From Pseudoduganella buxea (GTDB lineage: Bacteria > Pseudomonadota > Gammaproteobacteria > Burkholderiales > Burkholderiaceae_D): a stretch of DNA of 64,000 nucleotides. A program made the translations under genes and the position numbers. The stretch is from contig NZ_WNKZ01000001.1 of NCBI RefSeq assembly GCF_009720835.1, forward strand, positions 124,001 to 188,000, in the 5' to 3' direction. This document shows positions 43,006 to 51,527 of the stretch, piece by piece (position 1 is the first letter of the stretch; the number at the start of each line of letters is the position of its first letter). The notes under the pieces were generated by a model, which worked only from the letters and a program-made list of their open reading frames with translations, did not search any database and was not told the DNA's origin.

Positions 43006-44244
43006 ATGTCCCTGAATTACATCTGGTCCGGCTTCTTCCTGGTGGGCTTCGCGGCCGCCTTTGCCCAATGGCTCTTCCTGGGCGATACGGAAATCTTCAA
43101 GAAAGTCATCGACGGCACCTTCGACGCCGCGCGCATGGGCGTGATGGACATCGCCCTGCCGCTGGCAGGCGTGATGACGCTGTGGCTGGGCATCATGAAC
43201 ATCGGCGAAAAGGCCGGCGCCATCGGCTGGCTGGCCAAGGTCATCGCGCCCTTCTTCTCGCGCATCTTCCCCGGCGTGCCGAAGGACCACCCGGCCACGG
43301 GCCATATGGTGATGAACTTCTCGGCCAACCTGCTGGGCCTGGACAATGCCGCCACCCCATTCGGTCTGAAGGCGATGGAGAGCCTGCAAACCCTGAACCC
43401 GAACAAGGACGAAGCGAGCAACGCCCAGATCATGTTCCTCGTGCTGCACACGTCCGGGCTGACCCTGATTCCGCTGGCGATCATGGCGCAGCGCGCGATC
43501 CTGGGCGCAGCCGACCCGTCCGACATCTTCATTCCCTGCATGATCGCGACCTATGTCGCCACGCTGGCCGGCATCATCGCCGTGTCGATCCGCCAGCGCA
43601 TCAACCTGTTCGACCGGGTCGTGCTGGCCTGGCTGGGCGGCATGACGGCGGCCATCGTCGCGCTGATCTGGTACTTCACGCAGTTCCTGTCGAAGGGCGA
43701 GATCGAAACCGTGTCGAAGGTGGTCAGCAACCTGATCCTGATGAGCGTTATCGCCGTCTTCCTGATCGGTGCGCTGCGCAAGGGCGTGAACGTCTACGAA
43801 GCCTTCATCGAAGGGGCCAAGGGCGGCATCCAGACGTCGCTGACGGTGATTCCCTACCTGGTCGGCATGCTGGTGGCCATCAGCGTGTTCCGTAACGCGG
43901 GCGTGTTCGGCTTCATCGTCGGCGGCTTCGAATGGGTGTTCTCCAGCCTGGGCCTGCGCACCGACTTCGTGCCGGCCCTGCCGACGGCGCTGATGAAGCC
44001 CCTGTCCGGCAGCGGCTCGAAGGCGATGATGATCGACGCCATGACGACCTATGGACCCGACTCCTTCGTCGGCCGCCTGGCCTGCATCTTCCAGGGCTCG
44101 GCCGACACGACCTTCTATATCGTCGCCCTGTATTTCGGCTCGGTGGGCATCCGCAAGACGCGCTATGCGATCTCCTGCGGCCTGATCGCCGACCTGGCCG
44201 GCGTCATCACGGCGATCTTCGTCGCTTACCTGTTCTTCGGTTAA
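43006..44244 (+). CDS. Fused SpmA-SpmB (spore maturation-type, GATE domain) membrane protein
   Basis: A 412-residue membrane protein whose N-terminal half (about 1-190; MDIALPLAGVMTLWLGIMNIGEKAG, HPATGHMVMNFSANLLGLDNAATPFGLKAM) matches SpmA. The C-terminal half (about 235-412; EAFIEGAKGGIQTSLTVIPYLVGMLVAI, GSGSKAMMIDAMTTYGPDSFVGRLACIFQGSADTTFY) matches SpmB. Fused SpmAB proteins occur in non-sporulating proteobacteria, where the role is unknown. It lies nine bases before dacB and is surely cotranscribed. In Bacillus subtilis spmA-spmB also share an operon with a D-Ala-D-Ala carboxypeptidase gene. The start at 43006 avoids 38 unlikely N-terminal residues. Confidence 0.9.
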   Translation: MSLNYIWSGFFLVGFAAAFAQWLFLGDTEIFKKVIDGTFDAARMGVMDIALPLAGVMTLWLGIMNIGEKAGAIGWLAKVIAPFFSRIFPGVPKDHPATGHMVMNFSANLLGLDNAATPFGLKAMESLQTLNPNKDEASNAQIMFLVLHTSGLTLIPLAIMAQRAILGAADPSDIFIPCMIATYVATLAGIIAVSIRQRINLFDRVVLAWLGGMTAAIVALIWYFTQFLSKGEIETVSKVVSNLILMSVIAVFLIGALRKGVNVYEAFIEGAKGGIQTSLTVIPYLVGMLVAISVFRNAGVFGFIVGGFEWVFSSLGLRTDFVPALPTALMKPLSGSGSKAMMIDAMTTYGPDSFVGRLACIFQGSADTTFYIVALYFGSVGIRKTRYAISCGLIADLAGVITAIFVAYLFFG

Positions 44245-44253
44245 GGAGCTGCC

Positions 44254-45858
44254 ATGACCCTGCGCCGTTCCGTACTTGCGCTGCTGCTGGCATGCGCGTA
44301 TTCCTTCACCCATGCCGCACTGCCCGAACCGGTGGCGAAACTGGCCGCCGCCGGCGGCATTCCCGAGGAAGCCATCGGCGCCGTCGTGCTGCGCGGCGAC
44401 ACCATCCTCGTGTCGAACGAAGCGGACAAGGCGATGAATCCCGGCTCGACCATCAAGCTGGTGACGACCTTGGTCGGCCTGGAAGAATTGGGCCCGATCT
44501 TCCGCGGCCGCACCGAGATGCGCAGCAGCGGCACCATCGCCAACGGCGTGCTGCACGGCGATCTGATCCTGCGCGGCGGCGCCGACATCGACTTCACGGC
44601 CGATGCGCTGACCCATATGCTGGAACGGCTGCGCACCCTGGGCATCTACAAGATCGCCGGCGACCTGGTGCTGGACCGGCAGCTGTTCCACCCGGCCCGG
44701 CCTGATGCCAACCAGCCGCCCTTCGACGAGGCGCCCGAGGCGTACTACAACGTCATCCCCGATGCGCTGCTGCTGAACATGAACATGCTGCAGGTGGAAA
44801 TGGTGTCGGATGCACGTGGCATGACGGTCTCGATGCTGCCGGAACTGGACCGGGTCGACGTCAAGTCGAGCATGACGCTGGTCGACGGCGACTGCGCCAA
44901 GTGGGAGCAAGGCTGGCAGCCGCCGACCGTCGTGAAGCACGGTACGCGCCTGACGGTGCAGTTGCACGGCACTTTCCCGCGCAACTGCCGCAAGGGCTAC
45001 AACATCAACGTGCTGGATCGGGACGACTATGCCGACCGCCTGGTGCGCGCCACGTGGCAGCGCCTGGGCGGTACGATCACCGGCGCCACCCGCACCTTCG
45101 ACCTGGCCGCCCACACGTCGCGCCTGGCCGCTGCGGCCGTTGCGCAAGGTGCGTTGGCCAGCGAGGGCACTGCGACGGCCGTGCCGGCCGCGGGCGCCGA
45201 TGCGGACGGCACGACGCTGCTGGCCGAACACGTGTCGCGCGCGCTGCCGGAACTGGTGCGCGATACGCTGAAAAGTTCGGACAACACCTTTGCCCGCATG
45301 CTGTTCCTCAGCCTGGGCAGCCTGCAGGCCGACCCGCTGCTGGGCAGCCGTCCGCTACCGGCCGCTGAGCGCCTGGCGATGCTCATGGCGGCCCATGGCG
45401 GCACCGGCGCGCCCGCCACGACGGCGGCGAGGGCCGAGCAGGTGATCCGCAACTGGTTCAAGGAGCAAAAGCTCGACACGGACGGCATGGTGTTCGAAAA
45501 CGGCTCCGGCCTGTCGCGCAAGGAACGCGCCCGCCCCGTCCAGCTGGCGGCCGTGCTGCGCGCCGGCCAGACCTCGCCGTGGCTGCCGGAGTTCCAGGCC
45601 AGCCTGCCCATCGTCGGCCTGGACGGCACCATGCGCCGCCGCCTGAAGGACAGCCCCGCCGCCTCGCGCGCCCGCATCAAGACGGGCACGCTGAGCGGCG
45701 TGGTGGCCGTTGCCGGCTACGTGCCGGACGCAGACGGCAAAGAGTGCATCGTCGTCGCCATCGTCAACCACGAAAAGGCCGGCAACGGCATCGGGCGCGG
45801 CATCGTCGATGCGCTGATCGACTGGACGGCGAAAAGCAGTGCGGGCAGTGCGATGTAG
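44254..45858 (+). CDS. dacB: D-alanyl-D-alanine carboxypeptidase/endopeptidase (PBP4, family S13)
   Basis: PBP4-type enzyme that trims D-Ala from pentapeptides and cuts D-Ala-mDAP cross-links in the periplasm. The 534-residue product has a signal peptide (1-21), SxxK at PGSTIK (Ser65, Lys68; most homologues have PASxxK), SDN (about 345) and KTG (KTGTL, about 474). Length suits the class C form with an inserted domain. AAGGAG precedes the ATG. It follows the SpmAB fusion at nine bases. Confidence 0.94.
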   Translation: MTLRRSVLALLLACAYSFTHAALPEPVAKLAAAGGIPEEAIGAVVLRGDTILVSNEADKAMNPGSTIKLVTTLVGLEELGPIFRGRTEMRSSGTIANGVLHGDLILRGGADIDFTADALTHMLERLRTLGIYKIAGDLVLDRQLFHPARPDANQPPFDEAPEAYYNVIPDALLLNMNMLQVEMVSDARGMTVSMLPELDRVDVKSSMTLVDGDCAKWEQGWQPPTVVKHGTRLTVQLHGTFPRNCRKGYNINVLDRDDYADRLVRATWQRLGGTITGATRTFDLAAHTSRLAAAAVAQGALASEGTATAVPAAGADADGTTLLAEHVSRALPELVRDTLKSSDNTFARMLFLSLGSLQADPLLGSRPLPAAERLAMLMAAHGGTGAPATTAARAEQVIRNWFKEQKLDTDGMVFENGSGLSRKERARPVQLAAVLRAGQTSPWLPEFQASLPIVGLDGTMRRRLKDSPAASRARIKTGTLSGVVAVAGYVPDADGKECIVVAIVNHEKAGNGIGRGIVDALIDWTAKSSAGSAM

Positions 45859-45863
45859 TTTGC

Positions 45864-45879
45864 GCGGCGGTCCCGCCGC
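45864..45879 (+). terminator. GC-rich hairpin after dacB
   Basis: GCGGCG (45864-45869) pairs with CGCCGC (45874-45879) around GTCC, five bases after the dacB stop. No T-tract follows, so this is a weak terminator call. Confidence 0.35.
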
Positions 45880-45958
45880 ACTCGATGACAAAACCGTCAT
45901 TCACCCGGCCCACGCCCCATGCAACAATCCAGGTCTCATCGAACGGACCAGGATCATC

Positions 45959-46450
45959 ATGTACAAGACCACCACGCTGCTGCTGGCGGCATTGACGGCG
46001 CTGCCGGCAGCGGCGCAACTGCGGCAAACCTCCGAACTGACTTTGCAGGCCGCCAACCGGCTGGCCGGCAGTGCCATCGACGCGTGCGCCCGCCAGGGCC
46101 GCAGCATCGTCGTCTCGATCGTGGACCGTGGCGGCAACCTGGTGGCGCTGCAGCGCGCCGACGGGGTCGGGCCGCACAATACGGAAGCGAGCCGCCGCAA
46201 GGCCTACACGGCCCTGTCGACCCGCACCGCGACCCTGGAGCTGGCGCGCGGGGCGCAAGCCAATCCGGATGCGCGCAACCTGGCGAATTTGCCGGAGCTC
46301 TTGCTGCTGGGTGGCGGGGTGCCGCTGCTGGCGGGCGGGCAGCCTGTCGGTGCCATCGGCGTGGCCGGTGGCGGCGGCGCCGTCAACGATCACGCCTGTG
46401 CGCTTGCCGCCATCGCGGCCGTGCCGGAACTGGATCAGGCCAAGCCATGA
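45959..46450 (+). CDS. Exported GlcG/HbpS-family protein
   Basis: A 163-residue protein with a signal peptide (about 1-19) and the GlcG/HbpS (haem-degrading/sensing-like, PF03928) pattern: VSIVDRGGNLVALQRADGVGPHN, ARRKAYTALSTRT-like helix, and GGGVPLLAGGQPVGAIGVAGGG. Family members bind haem or cobalamin-type ligands or are stress-induced chaperone-like octamers; the ligand here is unknown. CAGGA is six to seven bases before the ATG. It is convergent with the D-Ala-D-Ala dipeptidase gene. Confidence 0.85.
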   Translation: MYKTTTLLLAALTALPAAAQLRQTSELTLQAANRLAGSAIDACARQGRSIVVSIVDRGGNLVALQRADGVGPHNTEASRRKAYTALSTRTATLELARGAQANPDARNLANLPELLLLGGGVPLLAGGQPVGAIGVAGGGGAVNDHACALAAIAAVPELDQAKP

Positions 46451-46465
46451 CGGGCGGAAGGCGCG

Positions 46466-47086
46466 TTACAGCACGCGTGTGAACGTCGCGCGCACGACGG
46501 CGCGGTCGCCGCAATCGAAGTGCCACCACTCGCTGTTGATGCCGACAAACCCGGCCTGGAACATGGCGTCGCGCAGCAGCTGGCGGTTGGCGACCTGGCC
46601 CGGTGTCAGTGCGCCCCGCGCCAGCAGCTCGGCCTCCAGCGCCGGGTGGGATCGTTCGCTCATGTCGTCGAAACCCGTGCCCATGTCCAGTTCGCGCCCG
46701 GCGCCGTCGACGATCGTCACGTCCACCGCCATGCCATACGAGTGGATCGAGCCCCGCACGGGGTCGGCCAGGTACATGCGCAGTTCGGTGCCGGCCAGCG
46801 CGTCCCACAGCTGCTCCTGCACGCGGTGCGGGCGCAGCGCGTCGAGGATCAACAGCGTGTGATCGGGCCGGCGCGCAGCCAGCCAGGCGACAGTGCGTTC
46901 GATGGCCGCTGCCGCCTCGCGGTGCAGCCAGGCGCAATCCAGCGGCGAGTACAGATCGCGGCCGACGAAGTTGTCGCCGCTGGCATAGCGCAGGTCGACG
47001 CGGATGCCGGCGATCGTCGACAGGTGGCGGAAGTGGGGACTGTCCGGCACCTGCTCGGTGGCGATGGTGGGCGTCAAACCGCTCAT
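46466..47086 (-). CDS. ddpX: D-Ala-D-Ala dipeptidase (VanX/DdpX, family M15D)
   Basis: Zinc dipeptidase that splits D-Ala-D-Ala. The 206-residue product has the transition-state Arg (LDALRPHRVQ, Arg85), zinc ligands His115 and Asp122 (SIHSYGMAVD) and Glu186/His189 (SEWWHF). With no signal peptide it should act in the cytoplasm, as E. coli DdpX does, to recover D-Ala as nutrient. Without vanA/vanH nearby it is not a vancomycin-resistance cassette. The ATG at 47086 lies seven bases after the LysR-gene stop, with GAGAG upstream. It is the last gene of the murQ-to-ddpX run. Confidence 0.93.
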   Translation of the reverse strand: MSGLTPTIATEQVPDSPHFRHLSTIAGIRVDLRYASGDNFVGRDLYSPLDCAWLHREAAAAIERTVAWLAARRPDHTLLILDALRPHRVQEQLWDALAGTELRMYLADPVRGSIHSYGMAVDVTIVDGAGRELDMGTGFDDMSERSHPALEAELLARGALTPGQVANRQLLRDAMFQAGFVGINSEWWHFDCGDRAVVRATFTRVL

Positions 47087-47093
47087 GGCGCTC

Positions 47094-47990
47094 TCATTCG
47101 TCCAGGCAGGCGCGCGCGGCGGTACCGACGGCATCGGCCAGCAGGCGCGCCCCATGCGACAGCGGCGCGTGGCCGGCCGTCAGCAGGTAGAGCTGGATGG
47201 GGATCGACGGCGCCAGCGGCCGGCGCTGTACCCGTTCGAGCAAGGCCGACGCCGCCGTGAACGGATCGACGACGGCCATGCCGGCACCGGCTTCCACCAG
47301 CGAGCGGGCGATCTGGTAGGTCTGCACCACCGTGCGAAAGACGGGATGTACGTCCTGCGCTTCGCACGCGGCCACTACCAGTTCGCCCAGCGGGTCGTTG
47401 TCGGCATAGCCGATCAATTCGCCCTGCAGGCCGGCGGCCGACAGCGGCGCGGCCAGCTCGTCGGCGCGCCACGTGCCGGTCGGTGCAATCACCGTCATCA
47501 CGCCTTGGGCCAGCGGCTCGGCGACGATACCGGGATGGCGCGGGTCCTGCAGCGACAGCGCCAGGTCGGCTTCGCCCAGGCGCAGCATGTTGACGATTTC
47601 GCTGGTGTGGTGCGTGGCCAGCTCGCAGCGCGTGACGGGAAAGTCGCGGCGCCAGCGCGTCATGGCCGGCGGCAGCACGCTGACGGCAACGGTGGGCGTG
47701 GCGACCAGCCGGATCGTCTCCACCGTGCGGCTTTTCAGGCTGGCGGCCAGGCGGCGGATGCCCTGCAAATCGCGGTGGAGCTTTTCCGTTTCGATGAACA
47801 GCCGGTGCGCTTCCGGTTTCGGATACAGTTTGCCGCGCACTCTCTCGAACAGGGGCATGCCCAGCTGCAGCTCGCAATGCTGCAGCACCTTCGTTACGGC
47901 CGGCTGCGAGATATGCAGCACCTGCGCGGCCCCGCTGATGGTACCGACCTGCATGATCGCGTGGAACACTTCGATATGGCGCAGGCGCAT
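47094..47990 (-). CDS. LysR-family transcriptional regulator
   Basis: A 298-residue LysR protein. The N-terminal winged helix is LRHIEVFHAIMQVGTISGAAQVLHISQPAVTKVLQHCELQLGMPLFER; a periplasmic-binding-fold effector domain (about 90-290) follows. It lies inside a co-directional run, ten bases after the amidase stop and seven before ddpX, so it is not arranged as the usual divergent LysR. The inducer may be a cell-wall amino acid or dipeptide; this is inferred from neighbours. Confidence 0.92.
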   Translation of the reverse strand: MRLRHIEVFHAIMQVGTISGAAQVLHISQPAVTKVLQHCELQLGMPLFERVRGKLYPKPEAHRLFIETEKLHRDLQGIRRLAASLKSRTVETIRLVATPTVAVSVLPPAMTRWRRDFPVTRCELATHHTSEIVNMLRLGEADLALSLQDPRHPGIVAEPLAQGVMTVIAPTGTWRADELAAPLSAAGLQGELIGYADNDPLGELVVAACEAQDVHPVFRTVVQTYQIARSLVEAGAGMAVVDPFTAASALLERVQRRPLAPSIPIQLYLLTAGHAPLSHGARLLADAVGTAARACLDE

Positions 47991-48000
47991 GGCGGCTTCC

Positions 48001-48864
48001 TTATTCCGTGGCTGCCACGGGCGCGGGCGTGGCGGCAGCAGCCGGCTGCGCCACCTTCGGCTTCGGTGCCGTCAGCACTTCCAGGATTGCCGCGCTTTCG
48101 GCATCGGGCACGCCGTCGTAGTTGGCCTGGCGGTACTTGGTCTGGAAGGCCACCAGCACGTTGTGCGTGGCCTGGTCCCACACGCCCGTGCGGGGCACGG
48201 CGTAGCCATGCTGCGCCAGGCGCTGCTGGAACCACGGCGCGTCGGGCACATTGTTCTCGTATTTCACACGCGCGCCGGCCACCAGGCTCGCTTCAGGCCA
48301 CAGCACCAGCCCGGCGTCGGCCAGCTGCTTCCACGGGAACAGGGGGCCCGGGTCCTGCTTGCGCTGGGGGGCGATGTCGGAGTGGCCGAGGATGTTTTCC
48401 GGCGCCACGCCGTGGCGCGCGACGATATCCTTCAGCAGCGGGATCAGCTGGTCGATCTGCGCCTGCGGAAACGGGTAGTAGGTACGCTTGCCGTCCGGCG
48501 TCTCGGTGAAGCCCGGATTGACGATCTCGATGCCGATCGAGCTGTTGTTCAGGTTCGTGTAGTTCTTCCAGCTCGACAGGCCGGCATGCCAGGCCGAGTT
48601 CTTTTCGTCCACCAGGCCGTAGATTTTTTGCGGCGCCACGTCCGTCAGCAGGTAATGGGCCGACACTTCCTTCTCCGTCAGCAGCATGATGGAGCGCTGC
48701 AGGTTCGCCACCGTGTAATGGATGACGATGAATCGCACGCGGCTGTTCTGGCCTTTCGACGTCAATGTGCGGTCGACGGCGGGGCCGCCAGGCGGTGGCG
48801 TCGTGGCGCAGCCTGCGAGCAGGGCGAGCAGGGCAGCGGCGGTGGTCAGCGAAAGTCGTTTCAT
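48001..48864 (-). CDS. N-acetylmuramoyl-L-alanine amidase lipoprotein (AmiD-like)
   Basis: A 287-residue lipoprotein (LLAGC, Cys19; next residues Ala-Thr suggest the outer membrane) with an Amidase_2 domain. Zinc ligands are His49 (FIVIHYT), His161 and Asp171 (LGHSDIAPQRKQDPG), matching AmiD. A C-terminal peptidoglycan-binding-type helical domain (about 205-265) and an Ala/Pro-rich tail follow. It cuts stem peptides from MurNAc or anhydroMurNAc at the cell surface. It lies 14 bases after the sugar kinase stop. The true start is the ATG at 48864 that begins the signal; the longer reading extends into the kinase gene. Confidence 0.92.
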   Translation of the reverse strand: MKRLSLTTAAALLALLAGCATTPPPGGPAVDRTLTSKGQNSRVRFIVIHYTVANLQRSIMLLTEKEVSAHYLLTDVAPQKIYGLVDEKNSAWHAGLSSWKNYTNLNNSSIGIEIVNPGFTETPDGKRTYYPFPQAQIDQLIPLLKDIVARHGVAPENILGHSDIAPQRKQDPGPLFPWKQLADAGLVLWPEASLVAGARVKYENNVPDAPWFQQRLAQHGYAVPRTGVWDQATHNVLVAFQTKYRQANYDGVPDAESAAILEVLTAPKPKVAQPAAAATPAPVAATE

Positions 48865-48878
48865 GGGCAGGTCGGGTA

Positions 48879-49784
48879 TCAGGAAAGGGGCCGCGCCGCC
48901 AGTCGGGCGGCGGCGTGGTGGGGGTGAACGGTTTTCTGCCGCAGCGCCAGCGTGGCCGGCAGTTCGGCGCGCATGGCGGTGGCAATCGACGGATGCAGCT
49001 CGGCGGCGCGGCCGGCCAGCACGATGGGGCGGGGGCCGTAGCGGGCCACCAGGGCGAGCGCCAGCCGCGCCAGTTCGCGCCCGGCCTGGTGCAGGATCTC
49101 GCGTGCTTCCGGGTCGGCTTCGGCGCAGCGTGCCACGGCCAGGGCCAGCTGGCCGATCTCGCCGCGCTCGCGGGTGTAGATGAACTGGCGCGAAAAGGTC
49201 CAGTCGCTGCCGCCCACGTGTTCGAACACGGCGCGCGCCAGCGGCGACTCCTGCCAGGCGCCAGGGGCCTCGTCCTCGCGGCGCCAGATGCGGCGCATCG
49301 CCTCGCGGGCGATCCAGAAGCCGCCGCCGCCGTCGTCGAGCACCACGCCACGCCCGCCGGCCCGGTGCAGGTTGCCGTCCGCATCGATGAAGGCGGCGAT
49401 CGAGCCGGTGCCGGCATAGACCAGGTAGCCTTCGCCAGGCGCGAAACAGTCCAGGCAGGCGATTTCGATGTCGTTGCACAGCGTGATGGCGGCCGGCGCC
49501 ACGCCCAGCAGCTCGCCCAGCCAGCCGGCCAGCACGCCGCCTTCGCCGCCGAAGCCCGTCAGGCCGGCCGCGATGGCACCGGGACGTCCGTGGGCCAGCA
49601 CATCGCGCGCCAGCGAGACGAAGATTGCATGCAGGCGCTCGCGCCCGGCCGGGCTGGCCATCTGCAGCGCCGAAGCGCCGGCCACGTGGCCATCGGCGAC
49701 GATGCTGCCGTCGGCGCGCGCCAGCGCCCAGCGGGTTTGCGTGCCGCCGGCGTCGATGCCCAGGCCAGGTTCGGAGTTGTCCAT
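48879..49784 (-). CDS. BadF/BcrA-type sugar kinase (GlcNAc/MurNAc kinase candidate)
   Basis: A 301-residue ASKHA-fold kinase. It has the phosphate-1 loop GIDAGGTQTRWAL (9-21), a phosphate-2/adenosine loop (VYAGTGSIAAF) and the DDGGGGFWIAREAMRR segment typical of N-acetylglucosamine kinases of the BadF/BadG/BcrA family. Clostridial MurK, which phosphorylates both MurNAc and GlcNAc, belongs to this family. Because murQ is in the same run, this enzyme could supply MurNAc-6-phosphate. The start at 49784 avoids 45 unlikely residues. The specificity is inferred. Confidence 0.88.
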   Translation of the reverse strand: MDNSEPGLGIDAGGTQTRWALARADGSIVADGHVAGASALQMASPAGRERLHAIFVSLARDVLAHGRPGAIAAGLTGFGGEGGVLAGWLGELLGVAPAAITLCNDIEIACLDCFAPGEGYLVYAGTGSIAAFIDADGNLHRAGGRGVVLDDGGGGFWIAREAMRRIWRREDEAPGAWQESPLARAVFEHVGGSDWTFSRQFIYTRERGEIGQLALAVARCAEADPEAREILHQAGRELARLALALVARYGPRPIVLAGRAAELHPSIATAMRAELPATLALRQKTVHPHHAAARLAARPLS

Positions 49785-49833
49785 GATTGTCGAGTGTACG
49801 GCGAAACGGGCGGCGCTGCTGATGCGGCGGGCG

Positions 49834-51465
49834 CTACAGCCGCGCGCTGGCGCGCTGGCTTTCGTTGCCGAGCCGGTCCACCGCCGTGACGACGACGGTC
49901 CGTGCCGGCAGTCCGGCATCGTCGGCCAGCACCACCTCGCCCCGCGCGGCCGGTGCCACGGTGAAGCGCCATTCCTCGCCGTAACGCGCCCAGATGGCGT
50001 ACTGCACGGCGTTCTTCGGCGTGCCCAGGCTGACCGTCAGGCCGCCCGTGCCCCGTTTGAGCGCCACCGTGGGCGCCGCCGGCGCTTCGTCGCCCAGCCA
50101 GGGCGAGGCAGGAATCAGGGCCGCGCTCTGGTAGCTGTTGGCCTTCAGGCGGTCGGCCAGGCCGGCGCGGTTCTGCATCAGCGGCGCCATGCTGAAGTGC
50201 ACATGGCCGGTGCCGGCCGGGCGCATGCGCGTCACGTCGATCTGGCGCACGATTTCATCCGGCGTGAAGGCCTTGTTGCTGCCGTCCGCCGTTTTACTGG
50301 TGAACATGCCGGGCCAGATGTGGCGCGCCCGCGTGTTTTGGGCCAGCCAGTAGTCCAGCAGCACGGGGAAGGCTTGCGGCGCCTGCTTGATGGGCCAGTA
50401 CAGCTGGGGCGCCAGGTAATCGAGCCAGCCCTTTTGCAGCCACAGTTCGGCGTCCGCGTACAGCTTGTCGTACTGCGAGAAGCCGGCGATACCGGGCGGG
50501 CGGCGGTCCGGCCGGCCGATGCCGAAGGGGCTGATGCCGAACTTGACCCAGGATTTTTCGCGGTGGATGCCCGTGTAGATCGCCTCGATCAGGCGGTCGA
50601 CGTTCTGGCGCCGCCAGCCGGCGCGGTCCAGGGTGCCGCCGCCCTGCACATAGCGCTGCCAGGAAGGCTGGTCGGGAAATTCCAGCTCGGGCTTCTGCCA
50701 TGACGGCAGGTCCAGCGCCGCCGCTTCCGCGCCGGTGGCATTGGGCGCCTCGATCGGGTAGGGATAGAAATAGTCGTCGATATGGACGCCGTCGATATCG
50801 TAGCGGCGCACCACGTCCAGGATCACCTCCAGTGTGTGGCGCGACGCGCTTTCCTCGCCCGGGTCCATCCACAGGTATTTACCGTATTTCTTGACGGCCT
50901 GCGGGTTGGTATTGGAGATGTGGTCCCTGGAGAACGGCGAGCGGGCCGCCGTGTGGCCGGCCCGGTAGGGGTTGAACCAGGCATGCAGCTCCATGCCGCG
51001 CGCGTGGGCCTGGGCCACCCAGAACTGCAGCGGGTCCCAGGCCGGCTGCGGTTCCTTGCCCTGCCTGCCCGTGAGGTATTCGGACCACGGTTCCAGTTTC
51101 GATGGATAGATCGCGTCGGCGCTGGGGCGCACCTGGAGCACGATGGCGTTCAGGTTCAGCGACCTGGCGCGTTCGAGGATGGCGATGGCTTCGGCCTGCT
51201 GCTTCGCCGGCGGCAGGTTGCTGCGGCTGGGCCAGTCGATATTGGCGACGGTGGAGACCCAGGCGGCGCGGAACTCGCGCGGCGCCGGTGGCGGCTGCTC
51301 GCCCGTATAGTGCACCGGTTCATGACCCGGGAGCCGGCCAGGTCCGGTGCCGCCGGCGCCAGGGGCCTTCGGTGTCGTCGTGCACGCACTCAGGATCGCC
51401 GCCAGCACGCCGGCGGCACCGCCGGCCAGAGTCAGCCGTTTCTTCGCATTCAAAGCCAAAACCAT
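49834..51465 (-). CDS. GHL10/DUF187 glycosyl hydrolase lipoprotein (DigH/YddW-like)
   Basis: A 543-residue lipoprotein (LSAC, Cys28, then Thr) of the glycosyl-hydrolase-like 10 family. Family blocks are REFRAAWVSTVANIDWPS (about 64-81), LEPWSEYLTGRQG, ELHAWFNPYR, DGVHIDDYFYPYP (about 222-234, with the conserved acidic residues), WRRQNVDRLI and YLAPQLYWPI. A C-terminal Ig/fibronectin-like domain (about 465-543) is added. E. coli DigH (YddW) of this family cuts peptide-free glycan strands. The gene sits between the MFS carrier and the sugar kinase, which fits release of glycan fragments for import. Confidence 0.92.
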   Translation of the reverse strand: MVLALNAKKRLTLAGGAAGVLAAILSACTTTPKAPGAGGTGPGRLPGHEPVHYTGEQPPPAPREFRAAWVSTVANIDWPSRSNLPPAKQQAEAIAILERARSLNLNAIVLQVRPSADAIYPSKLEPWSEYLTGRQGKEPQPAWDPLQFWVAQAHARGMELHAWFNPYRAGHTAARSPFSRDHISNTNPQAVKKYGKYLWMDPGEESASRHTLEVILDVVRRYDIDGVHIDDYFYPYPIEAPNATGAEAAALDLPSWQKPELEFPDQPSWQRYVQGGGTLDRAGWRRQNVDRLIEAIYTGIHREKSWVKFGISPFGIGRPDRRPPGIAGFSQYDKLYADAELWLQKGWLDYLAPQLYWPIKQAPQAFPVLLDYWLAQNTRARHIWPGMFTSKTADGSNKAFTPDEIVRQIDVTRMRPAGTGHVHFSMAPLMQNRAGLADRLKANSYQSAALIPASPWLGDEAPAAPTVALKRGTGGLTVSLGTPKNAVQYAIWARYGEEWRFTVAPAARGEVVLADDAGLPARTVVVTAVDRLGNESQRASARL

Positions 51466-51527
51466 ACCTCGTCGTCTAGATCCCCGTCCCGCGGAAGGAG
51501 CGCCGTATTGTAATCGGTGACTGCCGG

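Noticed and set aside
43006-44244. Evidence of sporulation from an SpmA-SpmB protein
   Set aside because: Fused SpmAB occurs in non-sporulating proteobacteria and no other sporulation gene is present.
46466-47086. Vancomycin-resistance locus suggested by a VanX-type gene
   Set aside because: No D-Ala-D-Lac ligase, lactate dehydrogenase or VanRS-type pair is adjacent. A catabolic DdpX role fits the neighbours.
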